From the NCBI GenBank assembly GCA_036346275.1, contig JAYEVK010000144.1:151778-215777 (forward strand): a stretch of DNA of 64,000 nt. The letters run 5' to 3'. Below, in pieces: positions 22,953 through 33,771 of this stretch. Made by a program: the position numbers and the translations under genes. This DNA comes from Otatea glauca (taxonomy: Eukaryota; Streptophyta; Magnoliopsida; Poales; Poaceae). The notes under the pieces were generated by a model. It was not told where the DNA came from. It did not search any database and was given only the letters and a program-made list of their open reading frames with translations. Each line of letters opens with the position of its first letter. Within the stretch, counting starts at the first letter, position 1.

Positions 22953-23375
22953 GTGTTGTTTAGAAATTTCTCGGATAGCGTTTAGAATTTTAATGTAGTA
23001 TTTAGTTTTTAGAAATTTCAGGATTATATAGTATTTAGTACGTTACAAATTTATGTAGTATTAGAAATTTATTTTAGTGTTTAGAAAATTTAGGATTGTG
23101 CAGCGTTTAGAATTTCTCGTATAGTGTTGTTTAGAAATTTCTCGGATAGCGTTTAGAACTTTAATGTAGTATTTAGTTTTTAGAAATTTCAGGATTGTAT
23201 AGTATTTAGTACGTTACAAATTTATTGTAGTATTAGAAATTTATTTTAGTGTTTAGAAAATTTAGGATTGTGCAGCGTTTAGAATTTCTCGCATAGTGTT
23301 GTTTAGAAATTTCTCGGATAGCGTTTAGAACTTTAATGTAGTATTTAGTTTTTAGAGATTTCAAGATTGTATAGT
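22953..23375. repeat. Tandem repeat, about 171-bp unit, 2.5 copies
   Basis: The segment GTGTTGTTTAGAAATTTCTC starts at 22953, 23124 and 23296, giving periods of 171 and 172 bp. Within each unit a shorter TTTAGAA/TTTAG motif recurs. It lies between the terminal repeat and the transposase start and codes for nothing I can see. Confidence 0.9.
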
Positions 23376-23606
23376 ACTCAATATATAGAAAGTGAATACA
23401 GTGAAAATAGTAGGCAATATTTACAATTTTAATTTGGTAGGGTTAATGTAATGTGGCACAAATATAATGTTAGGCCATATGGTAGGCAAGTCGAATTACT
23501 TATTTGTAGTCAAAATCACTTATTTATAGTCGTATTTTGTATTACGGTCAATGTACGTTTTGTAGATTGTATTTTAGAGTAATAATTTTCCGTCGGACGT
23601 TGCAGC

Positions 23607-26100
23607 ATGTTGGAGAAATTGTATTTCCAAATATTTTATGGAGATGGGGAGATAGCATAGGGGGCGGATGGGGTGGATCTATCATCATTTTCAAGAGTCG
23701 TACGGGGCATATGTAGACCGAGCGATAGGACATACAGGGTTTGTTGGAGTGGATGTCTCGGATGTTCGGTTTGGATGCCCGCACTGTTGGTTATGGGTCG
23801 AGCAGAGTGAGCCGAGCGCAAGACCGTTTTACGGAGAGTTGATTCCTATTAACTCGGCGTCAACATGGAGGAGTTATGTTGGTTTTGCCGTAGGCGGGGT
23901 TGGCGCTCTTGTTGTTGGTCTGATGCTACCGGTAGCTCCATCGGTGTCGCAAGTTCGTGATGTCGGGTGGACATTACGGGGAGGGACGTCAAATGTAGAA
24001 GGATGCGAAGAGGAAGGCGGACGAGGAGCCCGGAGACGAGGAGCACGAGGCTGGCGGTGGCGAAGGGACCGGGTGGCGGAGAGACAGCGGTGGAGGCGCG
24101 AGGTGGCCGACGAGGAGAGGAGGTGGAGGACATTGTTGACCTGATGGAAGAGGAGGACCATGCGGATGAGGAAGTCCCTGATGGTGAGCACTCCGACGAG
24201 GAGGACAACGCTCCTGAGGTGCCTATCCCTGGTGCGTGGACCAATTACAGTTTCGAAGACCTAACAATGAATGAAGGGAACATTTATGCATGTGAGTATC
24301 GTGAGAACGAGGTGACGGAGGGGGCCATATATAAAGACAAGGAGGCTGTGATGGATGCGGTGAAGTACTGGGCAATGTCTCTCCGGCGGCAATTCAGGGT
24401 AGTGAAGTCCAGCAAGAAGGACTACGACGTGAAGTGCGTAGTTGATTCGTGCCCATGGCGGGTGCATGCATACCAGGGGAAGTGGAAGGACTACTGGAAA
24501 TGCTCCATAGTGGTTGAGCATAACTGCGAGCTGGAAGAAGCGGAGCAGGGACACCGCAATCTGTCGTCCACTTGGGTGGCAAATGTGTTTTATGGTCAGA
24601 TCGTGGACAATCCCCATCTGCAGCCTCGATCTATTATCACAGCCGTGGGGAGAGGTTTGATACAAGATTAGCTACGCAAAGTCATGGAGAGCAAAAGGAC
24701 AGCTCTGGAAATACGGTTGGGACGTCGAGGCTTCGACGAGAATATTTCCCACTTGCTCGAGGCAATCGCGCACGTAGGAACCCGGTACATCCATCGACCT
24801 TGCGGAGTTTCCTGCGGGTGGTGTGTGCGCCGGTAAGTGGGTATTGCAGCGTGCATTCTTCGCCCTGGGCGCATGCATAAATGCGTTCCGGCACTGTCGC
24901 CCGGTCCTTTGCATAGACGGCACATTCCTCACGGGGAAGTACAAGGGCCAGATTCTAACTGCGATCGCGGTGGATGCCAACAACTAGGTTCTACCGGTTG
25001 CATTGGCATTCGTGGAGGGGGAAAACATGGAGAGCTGGTACTGGTTCCTTGAAAGAGTGAAGCTGGCGGTTGTTCTTGACAAGCCTGATGTTTGTGTCAT
25101 CCATGACCGACATGCAGGGCTGCTAAGGGCGATCGTGGATATGCAACAAGGGTCCACCGTCGTGGGAGCAGCAAAGTGGCGGACACGAGAGCGGGTGGTG
25201 CATGAGGCATATGGGTGCCAATTTTTTCGTCGATTCGGGAACAAGGAGCTTATGAACATGTTCAAGCGCTGTACAAACAGAACCAACGGAGGAAGTTCGA
25301 CGCGCCTTGGAGGGCGTTGGGCGAACTAACGAAGAAGCAATCAATGGATCCCGGAGGTACCGCTAGTTCATCAAGGAACCCGATGGTGTACCATGAGCAA
25401 GGAGAGGACCCCACGCCTTGTGTGCGGCTGCATGCAGACCCCCAAACATCCGGCGAGGTGAGTACCATAAAGAGTTTCACCGATTGGATACGACATGAGC
25501 CTTTGGAGAAATGGTCCTTCGCATGACGAGGCGGCTCGCGTTATGGGATCATGACAACGAACTGGCGGAGATTTACAAGCCCAGGTAATGAAAGGCACGG
25601 ATGCCTTCCATCGTGGGTATAGTTGAAGGTGTCTTATTAGGGACACGAGATATTTCATTGAGCGATACAAGACCTCCACATCATGTATGTCGGACAATCG
25701 ATCGTCAGACTCAATGTTGTGTCTACTTACATGTCCAAGAAAACAAGAAAGGCGCATACACATCGGGTTACACGGAGAGTGGCGTGGAGCGGAGATACCA
25801 CGTGCACTACGGTGACCGAGGTTGCAGGGTGCCACCGGAGAGGACTTCCATCTGTGCATACTCCGAGCGGTGAGTGCGAGTGCTCTCGCCAAAAACCACG
25901 CTGCTTTGCACTTGCCGTGCTCGCACATCATTGCCGCATGCCGAGGCGCATCAATCTCGCCGTCCGTTCATCTCCCGTACTACTACAAGCGAGGCGTTCT
26001 CAACACGTGGCATCACGAGGTGTACGGTACCGAGTGGATGGATCGTTCACAACAGCCCCCTCCGGACCATCGATGGGTGCGGACATCCGAATGTTGAAGT
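23607..26100 (+). pseudogene. MuDR-type transposase, frame-broken
   Basis: The N-terminal part (FYGELIPINSASTWRSYV near 23830) precedes an acidic linker (24130-24220). The MuDR DNA-binding domain follows (EAVMDAVKYWAMSLRRQFRV, then CPWRVHAYQG, 24330-24480). After a one-base shift near 24665 comes KISYAKSWRAKGQLWKYGW. The MULE catalytic domain shows LCIDGTFLTGKYKGQILTAI (first Asp, near 24910) and CVIHDRHAGLLRAI near 25100. A stop interrupts it at 24987 (CAG to TAG, in ANN-VLPVA). Then FTDWIRHEPLEKWSFA (near 25475) and a SWIM-type LPCSHIIAAC near 25911-25940. At least four frame changes and several stops: a relic of a cut-and-paste transposase acting in the nucleus. Confidence 0.85.
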
Positions 26101-26250
26101 GAAGGTCGGCGTCGAAGGACAAGGCGCATTCGGAACGATATGGACGAGTCCGAGGCGCGTCGCAACTGCGGATAATGTAATTTTCCACGTTGTTCCCATC
26201 TTGTATTTTTCAATGGACCGGTAAGTTGTAATGTAAGTTGTGATGTTCGA

Positions 26251-26357
26251 TGTAATTTTCAATGTACTAGTAAGTTGTTGTTCGCATCATGTAATTCTCA
26301 ATGTACTAGTAAGTTGTTGTTCGCATCATGTAATTTTCAATGTACTAGTAAGTTGTT
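26251..26357. repeat. Tandem repeat, 39-bp unit, about 2.7 copies
   Basis: The segment TGTAATTTTCAATGTACTAG begins at 26251, 26290 and 26329 (one base differs in the second copy). Diverged copies seem to extend upstream to about 26180, where TGTAATTTTCCA occurs. It lies between the transposase and PMD genes and may serve as a shared 3' end or spacer. Confidence 0.85.
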
Positions 26358-26525
26358 GAACATGTCTTTGTCTTTTATATGTTTGTAATATGAGATTTTT
26401 TTTGGCTCTCTGCACTTCGGTTGTATTGTTTGTTGAGTATTGTACAATTCGTTATTTCGCATTTCATTTTGTGTGCACACGTAATTACTGACAAATTTGT
26501 TGTATTTGCTTTGTAACAGGCCACG

Positions 26526-29015
26526 ATGGCGCGACCTTGCCCTGAGCTGCTGGACGTGACCGTCGATGCGACCCACCGGTCTAGGTACTCCGCAGAGGAG
26601 AACCGAGAGCTAGGGACACTCCGACCTCGGGTGCCCAACGAGCTACTTCGCATTGACCCACGCTGGGTTCCACGGTAAGCTGTCAACGCTTGCACTCTTT
26701 TACGTACATGTACTTACCTGTGAATGCAATTCTAACGACGCAATGCACTACATGCAGGTTGCGAGCGGCTGGCTTACTTCCTCTTTGTAGGATGGTGGAG
26801 GAGGTGACTGCCCCGTTAGCGGGCAAGGAGGTCTGCGGTTCGGCGACGACGATCAGGCCGCGCACTCGTGGACCGGTGGAGGCCGGAGGCGCACGTTCCA
26901 CCTTCCGTGCGAGAGAGATGGCTCCGACATTGCGGGACATGTCGTACCTCTTAGGCCTCCCCGTGTGGGTCCGGCGATCGTGCGACGACTCCTCCGTCAC
27001 GTGGCACGCCGAGTTGTCGCGCGTTCGCGCTGATGCGGCGGCACCCGGCAGCCCCTACCGGCCCCTCGGGAGGGTGGCGCCACGGACCGGCGAAGCGTGG
27101 GCGCTTGATTCACGGTGAATACCCATTTCTTTGAGAATTAAAGAGAAGCGCTAAGTTCTCGATAATGTTTGTTGCGAAGCGCTCTGAGCTCGGCTTCTCC
27201 ACCAAAGACGCGGAGGAGGCGGACATGGCCCGCCATCTGGAGGCATACCTCCTGTTGTTGTTCGGTTGGGTGATGTTCCCGTCCTCCCACGGGAACACGG
27301 TGGACCGTCACCTCATCGAGTACACCCAGCACATCACCGACACCCCGGTAGATGAGGAACACACTCAGTTCAAATCTCGTCTCAGCGGAGCACGTCTAAC
27401 CCCCCCTTGTAAACAGATGATGCAGTGGTCGTGGGCCTCAGTTGTGCTAGCGGCGACATACAGAGGTATGTGCGACGTCGTCTCTCGGGCGGAGCACGAC
27501 GCGACGATGTCGGGTTGCGTCCTATTCCTCCAGTTGTGGTCCTGGGAGCGCTTCTCCATCGGTAGGCCTGTTGTTGACACGACACCGTACCCCCAGGACC
27601 TTTACGGAGACGACCCGGTGGACTGGCCCACCATGGGCCACTACTGGGTCCGCAGCGAGTATGCTCCTCGTATCTTTTTCCCACTAACGCGCTTGAATAA
27701 CCTCCGCCATTTCTTACTTCCTCACGGCGGAGGTGCGCGACCGACAGTGAGGAGGTCCTACCGAGTTCGTTCGGGAGTTCGACCGCCTCCACGGCGAGGG
27801 CGTGCGGTGGATGCCATACACCGCGACGGCGTCACGCCCGAGCACCTCACGGGGTCTCCGTGCTTTGCCGCGAGATGAGGCCTTACGGCTCACCCGTAAG
27901 GTTCGTCTTTGACCGATGTGTCGTCGAGTACTCCCGCACCAAGTCTTTGCGGCGATTCGGCTGTTCGATCCTTTCCCTTGCCGCCTCGTCACGTTGTCGC
28001 GCGTGGCGCTCACAGTACTTGCCCCGATCCTACTACTCGCATCTTTGCGAAATGAATGTGGTGTGTACTACTGCTTTTGCATTGCGAGATGACCGGATGG
28101 ATGCTGCGATGGGCACTCGATTCGCGCGACCGTATGCGACCATGGGCGTGCGGTGAGGCGCCGCGACTCGACGAGAGGGTCACGAGACCGGCCGTCGACC
28201 GACATGTACGATGAGTACATGGAGTGGTTCGCCCCGCGCACTTGCCTCAGGGTGGGGTACACACCAGCACCGTATGTCGCACGGCAGGCATCGATAGCGG
28301 ACACGTACCCTTCACAGATGTCCCAGAGGGACAACGCCTCGGTAAGTGTCGCAATCGAAGCTACATGGGCACGTCTTTTTCATGTAAATTACGTAATAAC
28401 AATCTGACGTTACATGCAGGCTCAGCTCATCGGGGAGGTTGAGGTGGATGCTGTGTCCATGTTGACGCGCCTACGGGGGGGCATACAGGTGACCACCGTC
28501 GAGTCCGAGACAGCTTGGGCTCGGGTCCTCGATAGGATGAGGCGGTTGGCTCGCAGCCCACTGCCGAAGCGCGAGCGTCGGCGGACGCAGCACACCACGT
28601 CCCTACACCCCAGCACCTCGCCCTACCCCCCGGTGCCTCGTCACGCTCTCACGCAGCTGCAGGGAGGACAGTGGGCTGCGGAGGCTCCTTCCGCGTCTCG
28701 CCCTACCCGCCAGTTCCTCGCTACGCCCCCGCGCGCGGCGGTGGGGATAGTGGGCTGCGGAGGCTCCTCGTCGTCTCGCGCCTGAAGGACCCGGGGGTTT
28801 CGGCGACCACATGGACGACGAGTTCGACACGGAGAGTACCTTCGACCGACTACCTCGACCCCTCTCAGCTCTCGGGAGCGCCGCTACAGGACACGCACTC
28901 GTCGCCGCCACACTACTCTACGCCTGCGCCGCAGGGCCGGCCTAGGAGGGACGTCCGTCCGCCGTCGCCACTCACCTACCCCACGGGCCGGATCAGGAAG
29001 CGTGGCCGTGATTGA
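26526..29015 (+). pseudogene. MULE-borne MAIN-like plant mobile domain gene
   Basis: A first exon (26526-26674, MARPCPELLDVTVDATHRSR) ends at a GTAAGC donor, and the next starts at 26759 after a TGCAG acceptor with LRAAGLLPLCRMVEEV. MAPTLRDMSYLLGLPVWV near 26919-26975 is the PMD signature. 27165-27878 continues with ARHLEAYLLLLFGWVMFPSS, MMQWSWASVVLAATYRGM and LFLQLWSWERFSIGRPVVD. Later segments (YMEWFAPRTCLRVGYTPAP near 28215; a Ser/Pro-rich tail ending TGRIRKRGRD at 29015) complete the usual arrangement. Frames change at least twice (near 26820 and 27800-28150), so it is called a pseudogene. Cellular relatives MAIN/MAIL1 support silencing and genome stability. Confidence 0.75.
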
Positions 29016-29184
29016 CTTGTTGTACGGACGTATTTTTGTAATGCCTTTACGTTCAGCAGCATATTGTATAACTGTCCGAGTTAGTAACATGACAGCCTTA
29101 TCACTTTAAATTGTGCAAATCCATGTATGCATTGCTTGCCTATGCCACACGACGTGACAACACACCAACGCCCTGGTGCACCTA

Positions 29185-29262
29185 TCGCCTCTAGTCGGGG
29201 CGATCGCCCTAATATGAGGCGATCGCTCCATACCCTGGCGATATCTGCCCTTTATAACATTC
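29185..29262 (+). promoter_or_regulatory. Internal copy of the MULE terminal-repeat core with TATA-like box
   Basis: GGGGCGATCGCCCT and GGCGATCGCTCCATAC recur here inside the element, close to the sequences in both terminal repeats, followed by TTTATAAC (about 29249) and then the ATG at 29325. It most likely works as a promoter for the third ORF. Confidence 0.6.
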
Positions 29263-29324
29263 GTTCTCACAAGCGGTCTCGCAAAGAATAGAGGAGGGAG
29301 GAAAAAAATCAGGATCAATCGAAA

Positions 29325-29888
29325 ATGCCGAGGCGTGCAAGTGCAAAGGGAAAGGGGAAGGCAAAGGAAGAAGCAAGTGCATGCCGCACAATTTAGCGTA
29401 CCAAGATCTCTTCCTACCTCGTGGGTGAGCACCCATGTGTATGTGCGGAGATCTTTGCGGGCTTGTCGCTCTTGGGAAATTTCAACTTGGAAGAGGAGGT
29501 ATTGGAAGTGCCGAACTTCGCCTTCGATCCGCGGAGAAGAGCTGAAGGATCGCCGCATGGTAACAATCATACGGGTTACATAATATTTGCGAATGAAACT
29601 TTGCTAATTTACGTTTTATGCGATCACCTCCGCCATTGTGTGAATTTGAGCGGTGGTTTGATCGGAGATCAACCCGAGGACCAACGGCTTCTTGACCAAG
29701 CCAGCCGGCGGGGCGAGTTCACGCGGCGACTTCAAGGACAACGCGATGTCGCACGCGAGGAGGCATGTAGGAAGGAAGCGGAGGAGAAGGAGGCCGAGAG
29801 AGAGAGGAAACGAGAGAGGGCGCGGCGTGCCAGAGAAGCCCCGCCGGAGGCATTGGCGAATGGGAAGTGGCCTCGAAGCACTCAGTAA
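29325..29888 (+). CDS. Third MULE ORF, unknown function, charged C-terminal helix
   Basis: From ATG 29325 (MPRRASAKGKGKAKEE) the frame runs in phase to 29888 except for one TAG at 29394, a single-base change from CAG. The middle (CAEIFAGLSLLGNFNLEEEV and EVPNFAFDPRRRAE) is not low-complexity and looks constrained. A GTAACA donor-like site near 29560 and AT-rich sequence to about 29660 suggest an intron. The C-terminus (LLDQASRRGEFTRRL, then a long Glu/Arg/Lys run) would form a basic/acidic helix or coiled coil. Not recognised. Its own promoter-like copy of the terminal repeat upstream suggests an accessory gene of the element. Confidence 0.5.
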
Positions 29889-30679
29889 ACGTCTGGTGTT
29901 AACTTTGGTTTTCCTTGTTCGTGGTACTCCTTTCAGTTTTAAGTCGTAATAAAGAGTGCGGCCTACCCTTCAAGTGTATGCTCACTGTCCGGAGGGCTCG
30001 TATATGTCCTACTGCTCCAGTTGTCCCAAATGATGTTATTTTTGTCCATCAAAATAGGTTATAGCATTTTAAGTTCATCAGATTTGATTTCATCGAGTAT
30101 GACCCTCGTTTGCGAAAGATACGGCCATTTTGATGTTTCTGGGTGCGTTCGGACTGACAATAAAATAGTGCGACCTAAAGTGACATCTAAATATTTTTAC
30201 ATAATTGTAACCTATGCAAGCCCAAGAATGCAACAAAACTGGTTCTGTCAAGTTTTGAGGTCCTTTAGACATTATTCTAACTACTTGAACAATGAATGCT
30301 ATAAAGGGTTTAAACTAGCCATCTTTGATTCAAAATGCAATCATATTTAGATATTTTTGCAAAAATTAAGTGCATAAGGTTGTATTAACTTATTCTATTT
30401 ATTTCATGATTTATGGATCAACACACATTGTAGTTCCTTCACAATCCATAGTTAGAGCCTAGCATTCGAACTCAAATAAAATTATTTTTCTGTAAACAAC
30501 ACATAGATTTTTATTTTACAATCTAATTCCTCATTCCAAAATTTAAATTTAGAAATAAGTTTCATTTCATTTGGACACTCCTAGCAAAAGTTATGTGGTT
30601 CATATTAAAAAGGCATATAGTAATTACAAAAAATACTAAAAAAAAAATCGCCTGCAACCCCCTGTCGGCCCTGTCTCGG
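29889..30679. other. MULE non-coding 3' region
   Basis: AT-rich with no recognised gene between the third ORF and the right terminal repeat. Confidence 0.5.
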
Positions 30680-30858
30680 GCGACAGGGAGGCCCACACCA
30701 ACGGTGACCGATGGCAGCAAACGGCGCAGGGACAAATCACCTGTGTATGGGGCGATCGCCCCATACACGGGCGACGGGCGTATAATTTTGCAAAATTTTC
30801 ATTCGGACGCATAGTTTTGAAAAAAAGAATAAAAATAAATATTAAAGAAAAAAAATTC
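30680..30858 (-). repeat. MULE right terminal inverted repeat
   Basis: Reverse complement of 22455-22648 with scattered differences. It contains GGGGCGATCGCCCC (about 30750-30763), a perfect palindrome here but imperfect in the left copy. Followed by the duplication TGAGTACGAG at 30859-30868. Confidence 0.9.
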
Positions 30859-30868
30859 TGAGTACGAG

Positions 30869-32490
30869 AGGGTTGGAGTTTTAGTCTCACCTTACCAATT
30901 AAGGAAAATAATCAGCAGTATATAAAACTTAATTTGGGTGTCCAAAGGTAACAAACCTTGGCTAATTATTTTACATAAGTTGATTTAAAAAATGTAAATA
31001 GGTTGCTATGTGTGCGTGGTCTATCCCATGTGGGCTAGGCCTAAGCATATTTGGATTGTAGGGTGTTACACTGACCAAATTTATGGTCAATTAATCCAAC
31101 CACATCTAACTGTATGACCGTGAACTCGATGAATATTGCAAATGATATACTGATTTGAAATAGAGATTAAATTCTTATTGTAGTACCTTCTCTTTTTTGT
31201 CAGTTTGTGTGTGTTTTGGTAACTAACTTCTGCAGTCTTAATCACAAACCACAAACCATAGCAGCTGAATACAAGAGGCAAGAACTAAGCTTTTTTCTCA
31301 CGTCTCTTTTTTTAGAGGAATCTCTTCTCACAGCTGAGTACAATAGTTGCCAATGGGCTTGTTGTCAGGTCCAGAAATACATTAGTAGTGGACTAAAACT
31401 TAAATCTTAGCCCAACACGGCCGAAAGCCCACTCAGCCCAAGTCAATCTTTCTATTTACATATTTACCCCTCTCATTTTACGTATTTTGCATTTTCACGC
31501 CTAAAACGAGGCCGCTCTGTATGTGCATGAACTCTGGATATCCATTGCAAGTGCGGCTATTATAAAGCTCTAGGACGTCGCAAACTCGCGGGCGCTTGGG
31601 TTGACTTTTACGTTGAGATATTTGAGTGGGATTTTCTTTCACAACTACTATGGTAACTCACTTTTCCTCCTCTCCTCTTTACTGCCCCGCTATCCTATCA
31701 ACAGGTCAACGCATCTTTTCATGGCCGGAGAGGAATCAAGGTCCATCTCGAGCCGTACTTCTAACTATCGAGGACACACATATGGCTGCTGCTTTTATTT
31801 TCACCTTCGTAGTTTTGATGCTTCCTTCTATTCATAAGAAGAAAGAGGATATCTTTTTACAAATCTGCCTTTTGAGCGTCTTGAAACCGCACGGCTTGGA
31901 AGGCCTTGGATTCACACGTCTAGTGTTGCCCGTCTTCTCCGTATTTTTTGGTTCCTCAGTCATCCAGAGGTGTATATTCTCATTCTGCCTATATTCGGCA
32001 GAACCAAACAAAAATGGGTTGATCGGAGCTATTATGGCTTCTTTGGCAACCATGAAGTCACCAGATGAATTATCGAGTAGATAGATCAGATCCATACTCT
32101 GAAGAAATGGAGTTGTAAGCTAGGTTGGCAATGCCATTGCCAAAAAGATCGAGCGTAATTTTCTTCCTTTTCTCTGTAATCCTGAAATAGTTTGATCGGG
32201 TCGACCAGATCAGGCCCGACACGAGTGAATAGAAAAAAAAGGGAATGAATTGGGTCAAGCAAATTGAGAGCTTCTAGACTGAAGAGCCCATTTGATTTCA
32301 GCCTCGATATCAGTAGGGAGAAATATAATTAATTAGACTGAGGAATGTTTCGTCGTCCTCACTGCCAGTGCCTTCTCCCTCCCTGCGCTTGGAGCTCGCT
32401 AGCCAAACTCCACTAGTCGCCGGGGTATGCACCTGAATCCCATGTACAAGTGCTAATTCGTTGCTTCGATTCGTTAGGGAATAATGGTTT
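30869..32490. other. Sequence without recognised genes
   Basis: Short frames only (for example 31626-32084 on the plus strand) with no family resemblance or splice-bounded structure I can defend. Confidence 0.45.
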
Positions 32491-32510
32491 TGTGTGTGTG
32501 TGTGTGTGTG
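32491..32510. repeat. GT dinucleotide microsatellite
   Basis: About ten GT units just upstream of the eS10 pseudogene's first segment. Confidence 0.9.
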
Positions 32511-32523
32511 TTCCCGTTAGATC

Positions 32524-33671
32524 ATCCCCAAGAACACTCGCAATGAGAAGTGCAAGTACCTCTTCCAAGGTCGCCTCACCACTCCTTGATTCTTTTCGGT
32601 TCCAGAACAAATCGATGGCAAAAATGAGAGCAAAGTGAGATTATTGAAATGAATAATATTTGCACTAGTGGACAGCTAACGCATTTGTATTAAGTAAAGG
32701 AAATTCGAGTTTGTAACTATGCTGGCTTAATTCTCGGTTATTGATCTCAATATCCTGGTTTCTTGATGAAAGTCTCCAATACTTGACATCAGTATATCAC
32801 AATTGGAAAAGGAGTTACAGCAATTTCAGCTCTACAGCTTCATTTGCTTACTAACATTTCTACTTGTGTACCCAACAAGCAACATGCAATTACACAAACC
32901 TTCCGGTGATCAAGCTGATGCAGAGCATTAAGTCCAAGGAGTATTTCAGGGAGACGATCTCATGGCAGTACTACTACTGGTACCCGTCCCACATTTATCC
33001 ATCTGACAGGCCAAGGTTTGGAGAGATCGGGATCAGTAACGTGGACTCGTGGTGCGCCTGGTGACTTTGGTGGTGAGAAGGGTGGTGCCCCAGCTGAGTT
33101 CCAGCCATAGTTATTAGAAACACGGTTCTTCCAAATCGCTGTACGGGATTCAGATTTACGGTTCATTATTTTTTCTTTCAATTTCCACCGTAAACACGAA
33201 CCATATATCCTAAACCGATCCAGGTACGAACCCGATTCACGATTCGTGGGGGGTTAGAACGAATTAGGTAACTATGGTTCCAGCCATCATTCAGGGTATT
33301 CAATTGCATCTACTTAATACAACCTTTTGTTTCCTCTTATAAACTTTGCCTGAAGGTCCTTTTTCTTCTATCATTCTTCTGCTACTTTTTTTCTCTCATG
33401 TTTCTGCTCCTTCTTCCAAACGTTATTTTATTTGTCTTCACATTTTGTGAGGTTCCTTCTTTCTGAGGATGGTGCTATACAAACATTCATTAGTTTATTG
33501 ATGATAGTATTGTTACTGTACAAGAAATTGATATCATTTTCCACCGTGGAATGTCTACAGGGTTCTGGTGGTAGACCTGGCTTTGGTGGCGGGAGCAGTT
33601 TCAGCATTGGTCCGACCTCTTCCTCCATGGATCGAAAGGATTCGTTGTTTCTCATTGCAAGAGGCTTTTAA
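32524..33671 (+). pseudogene. RPS10: Ribosomal protein eS10 (RPS10) pseudogene with introns
   Basis: Three blocks match the small-subunit protein eS10 in order: IIPKNTRNEKCKYLFQ (from 32524; the initiator codon position reads TAG); LPVIKLMQSIKSKEYFRE and TISWQYYYWYPSH (32897-32994) running into DRPRFGE and, shifted, GAPGDFGGEKGGAPAEFQP; then GSGGRPGFGGG and SSFSIGPTSSSMD (33562-33633) after an intron-like gap ending CTACAG. The stretch between the first two blocks (normally LYAKKDYNLAKHP-like) is missing. A 171-bp MITE splits the second block at 33106. Intron-like gaps mean it arose by DNA duplication, not from processed mRNA. A working eS10 gene must exist elsewhere. Confidence 0.85.
33106..33276. 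mobile_element. hAT-type MITE, 171 bp, in the eS10 pseudogene
   Basis: Ends CATAGTTA and TAACTATG are inverted, and the perfect 8-bp duplication GTTCCAGC flanks it (33098-33105 and 33277-33284). Removing one duplication copy and the element restores continuity of the eS10 similarity (FQPSFR). Eight bp is the hAT signature length. Confidence 0.9.
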
Positions 33672-33771
33672 TTTGAGGTTCCTTATGGTATGCTGAATTC
33701 AATAGGGATGTCTATTCTTTTCAATCCAATAGATGATATTAGCTAGTATTTATTTATACTTGCTCTGGTAG

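Larger units (their letters stand above)
22455..30858 (+). mobile_element. Mutator-like element (MULE) with MuDR transposase and PMD gene
   Basis: 8,404 bp with long terminal inverted repeats: the left end GAATTTTTTTTCTTTAAT is the exact reverse complement of the right end, and similarity extends inward about 190 bp. Flanked by the perfect 10-bp duplication TGAGTACGAG. Carries, left to right, a tandem-repeat block, a MuDR transposase relic (23607-26100), a MAIN-like PMD gene relic (26526-29015) and a third small ORF (29325-29888). Frame shifts and stops in the transposase mean it is not autonomous now, although the ends look able to be mobilised. Confidence 0.95.

Noticed and set aside
22953..23375. 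Regular repeats considered as a CRISPR array
   Set aside because: The unit is 171 bp without short repeat/spacer structure, in a plant transposon.
24672..24983. Minus-strand frames across the MULE transposase
   Set aside because: Antisense shadows of the catalytic domain, which is recognised on the plus strand.
31626..32095. Overlapping frames on both strands read as a possible gene
   Set aside because: No splice context, no domain and contradictory strands.
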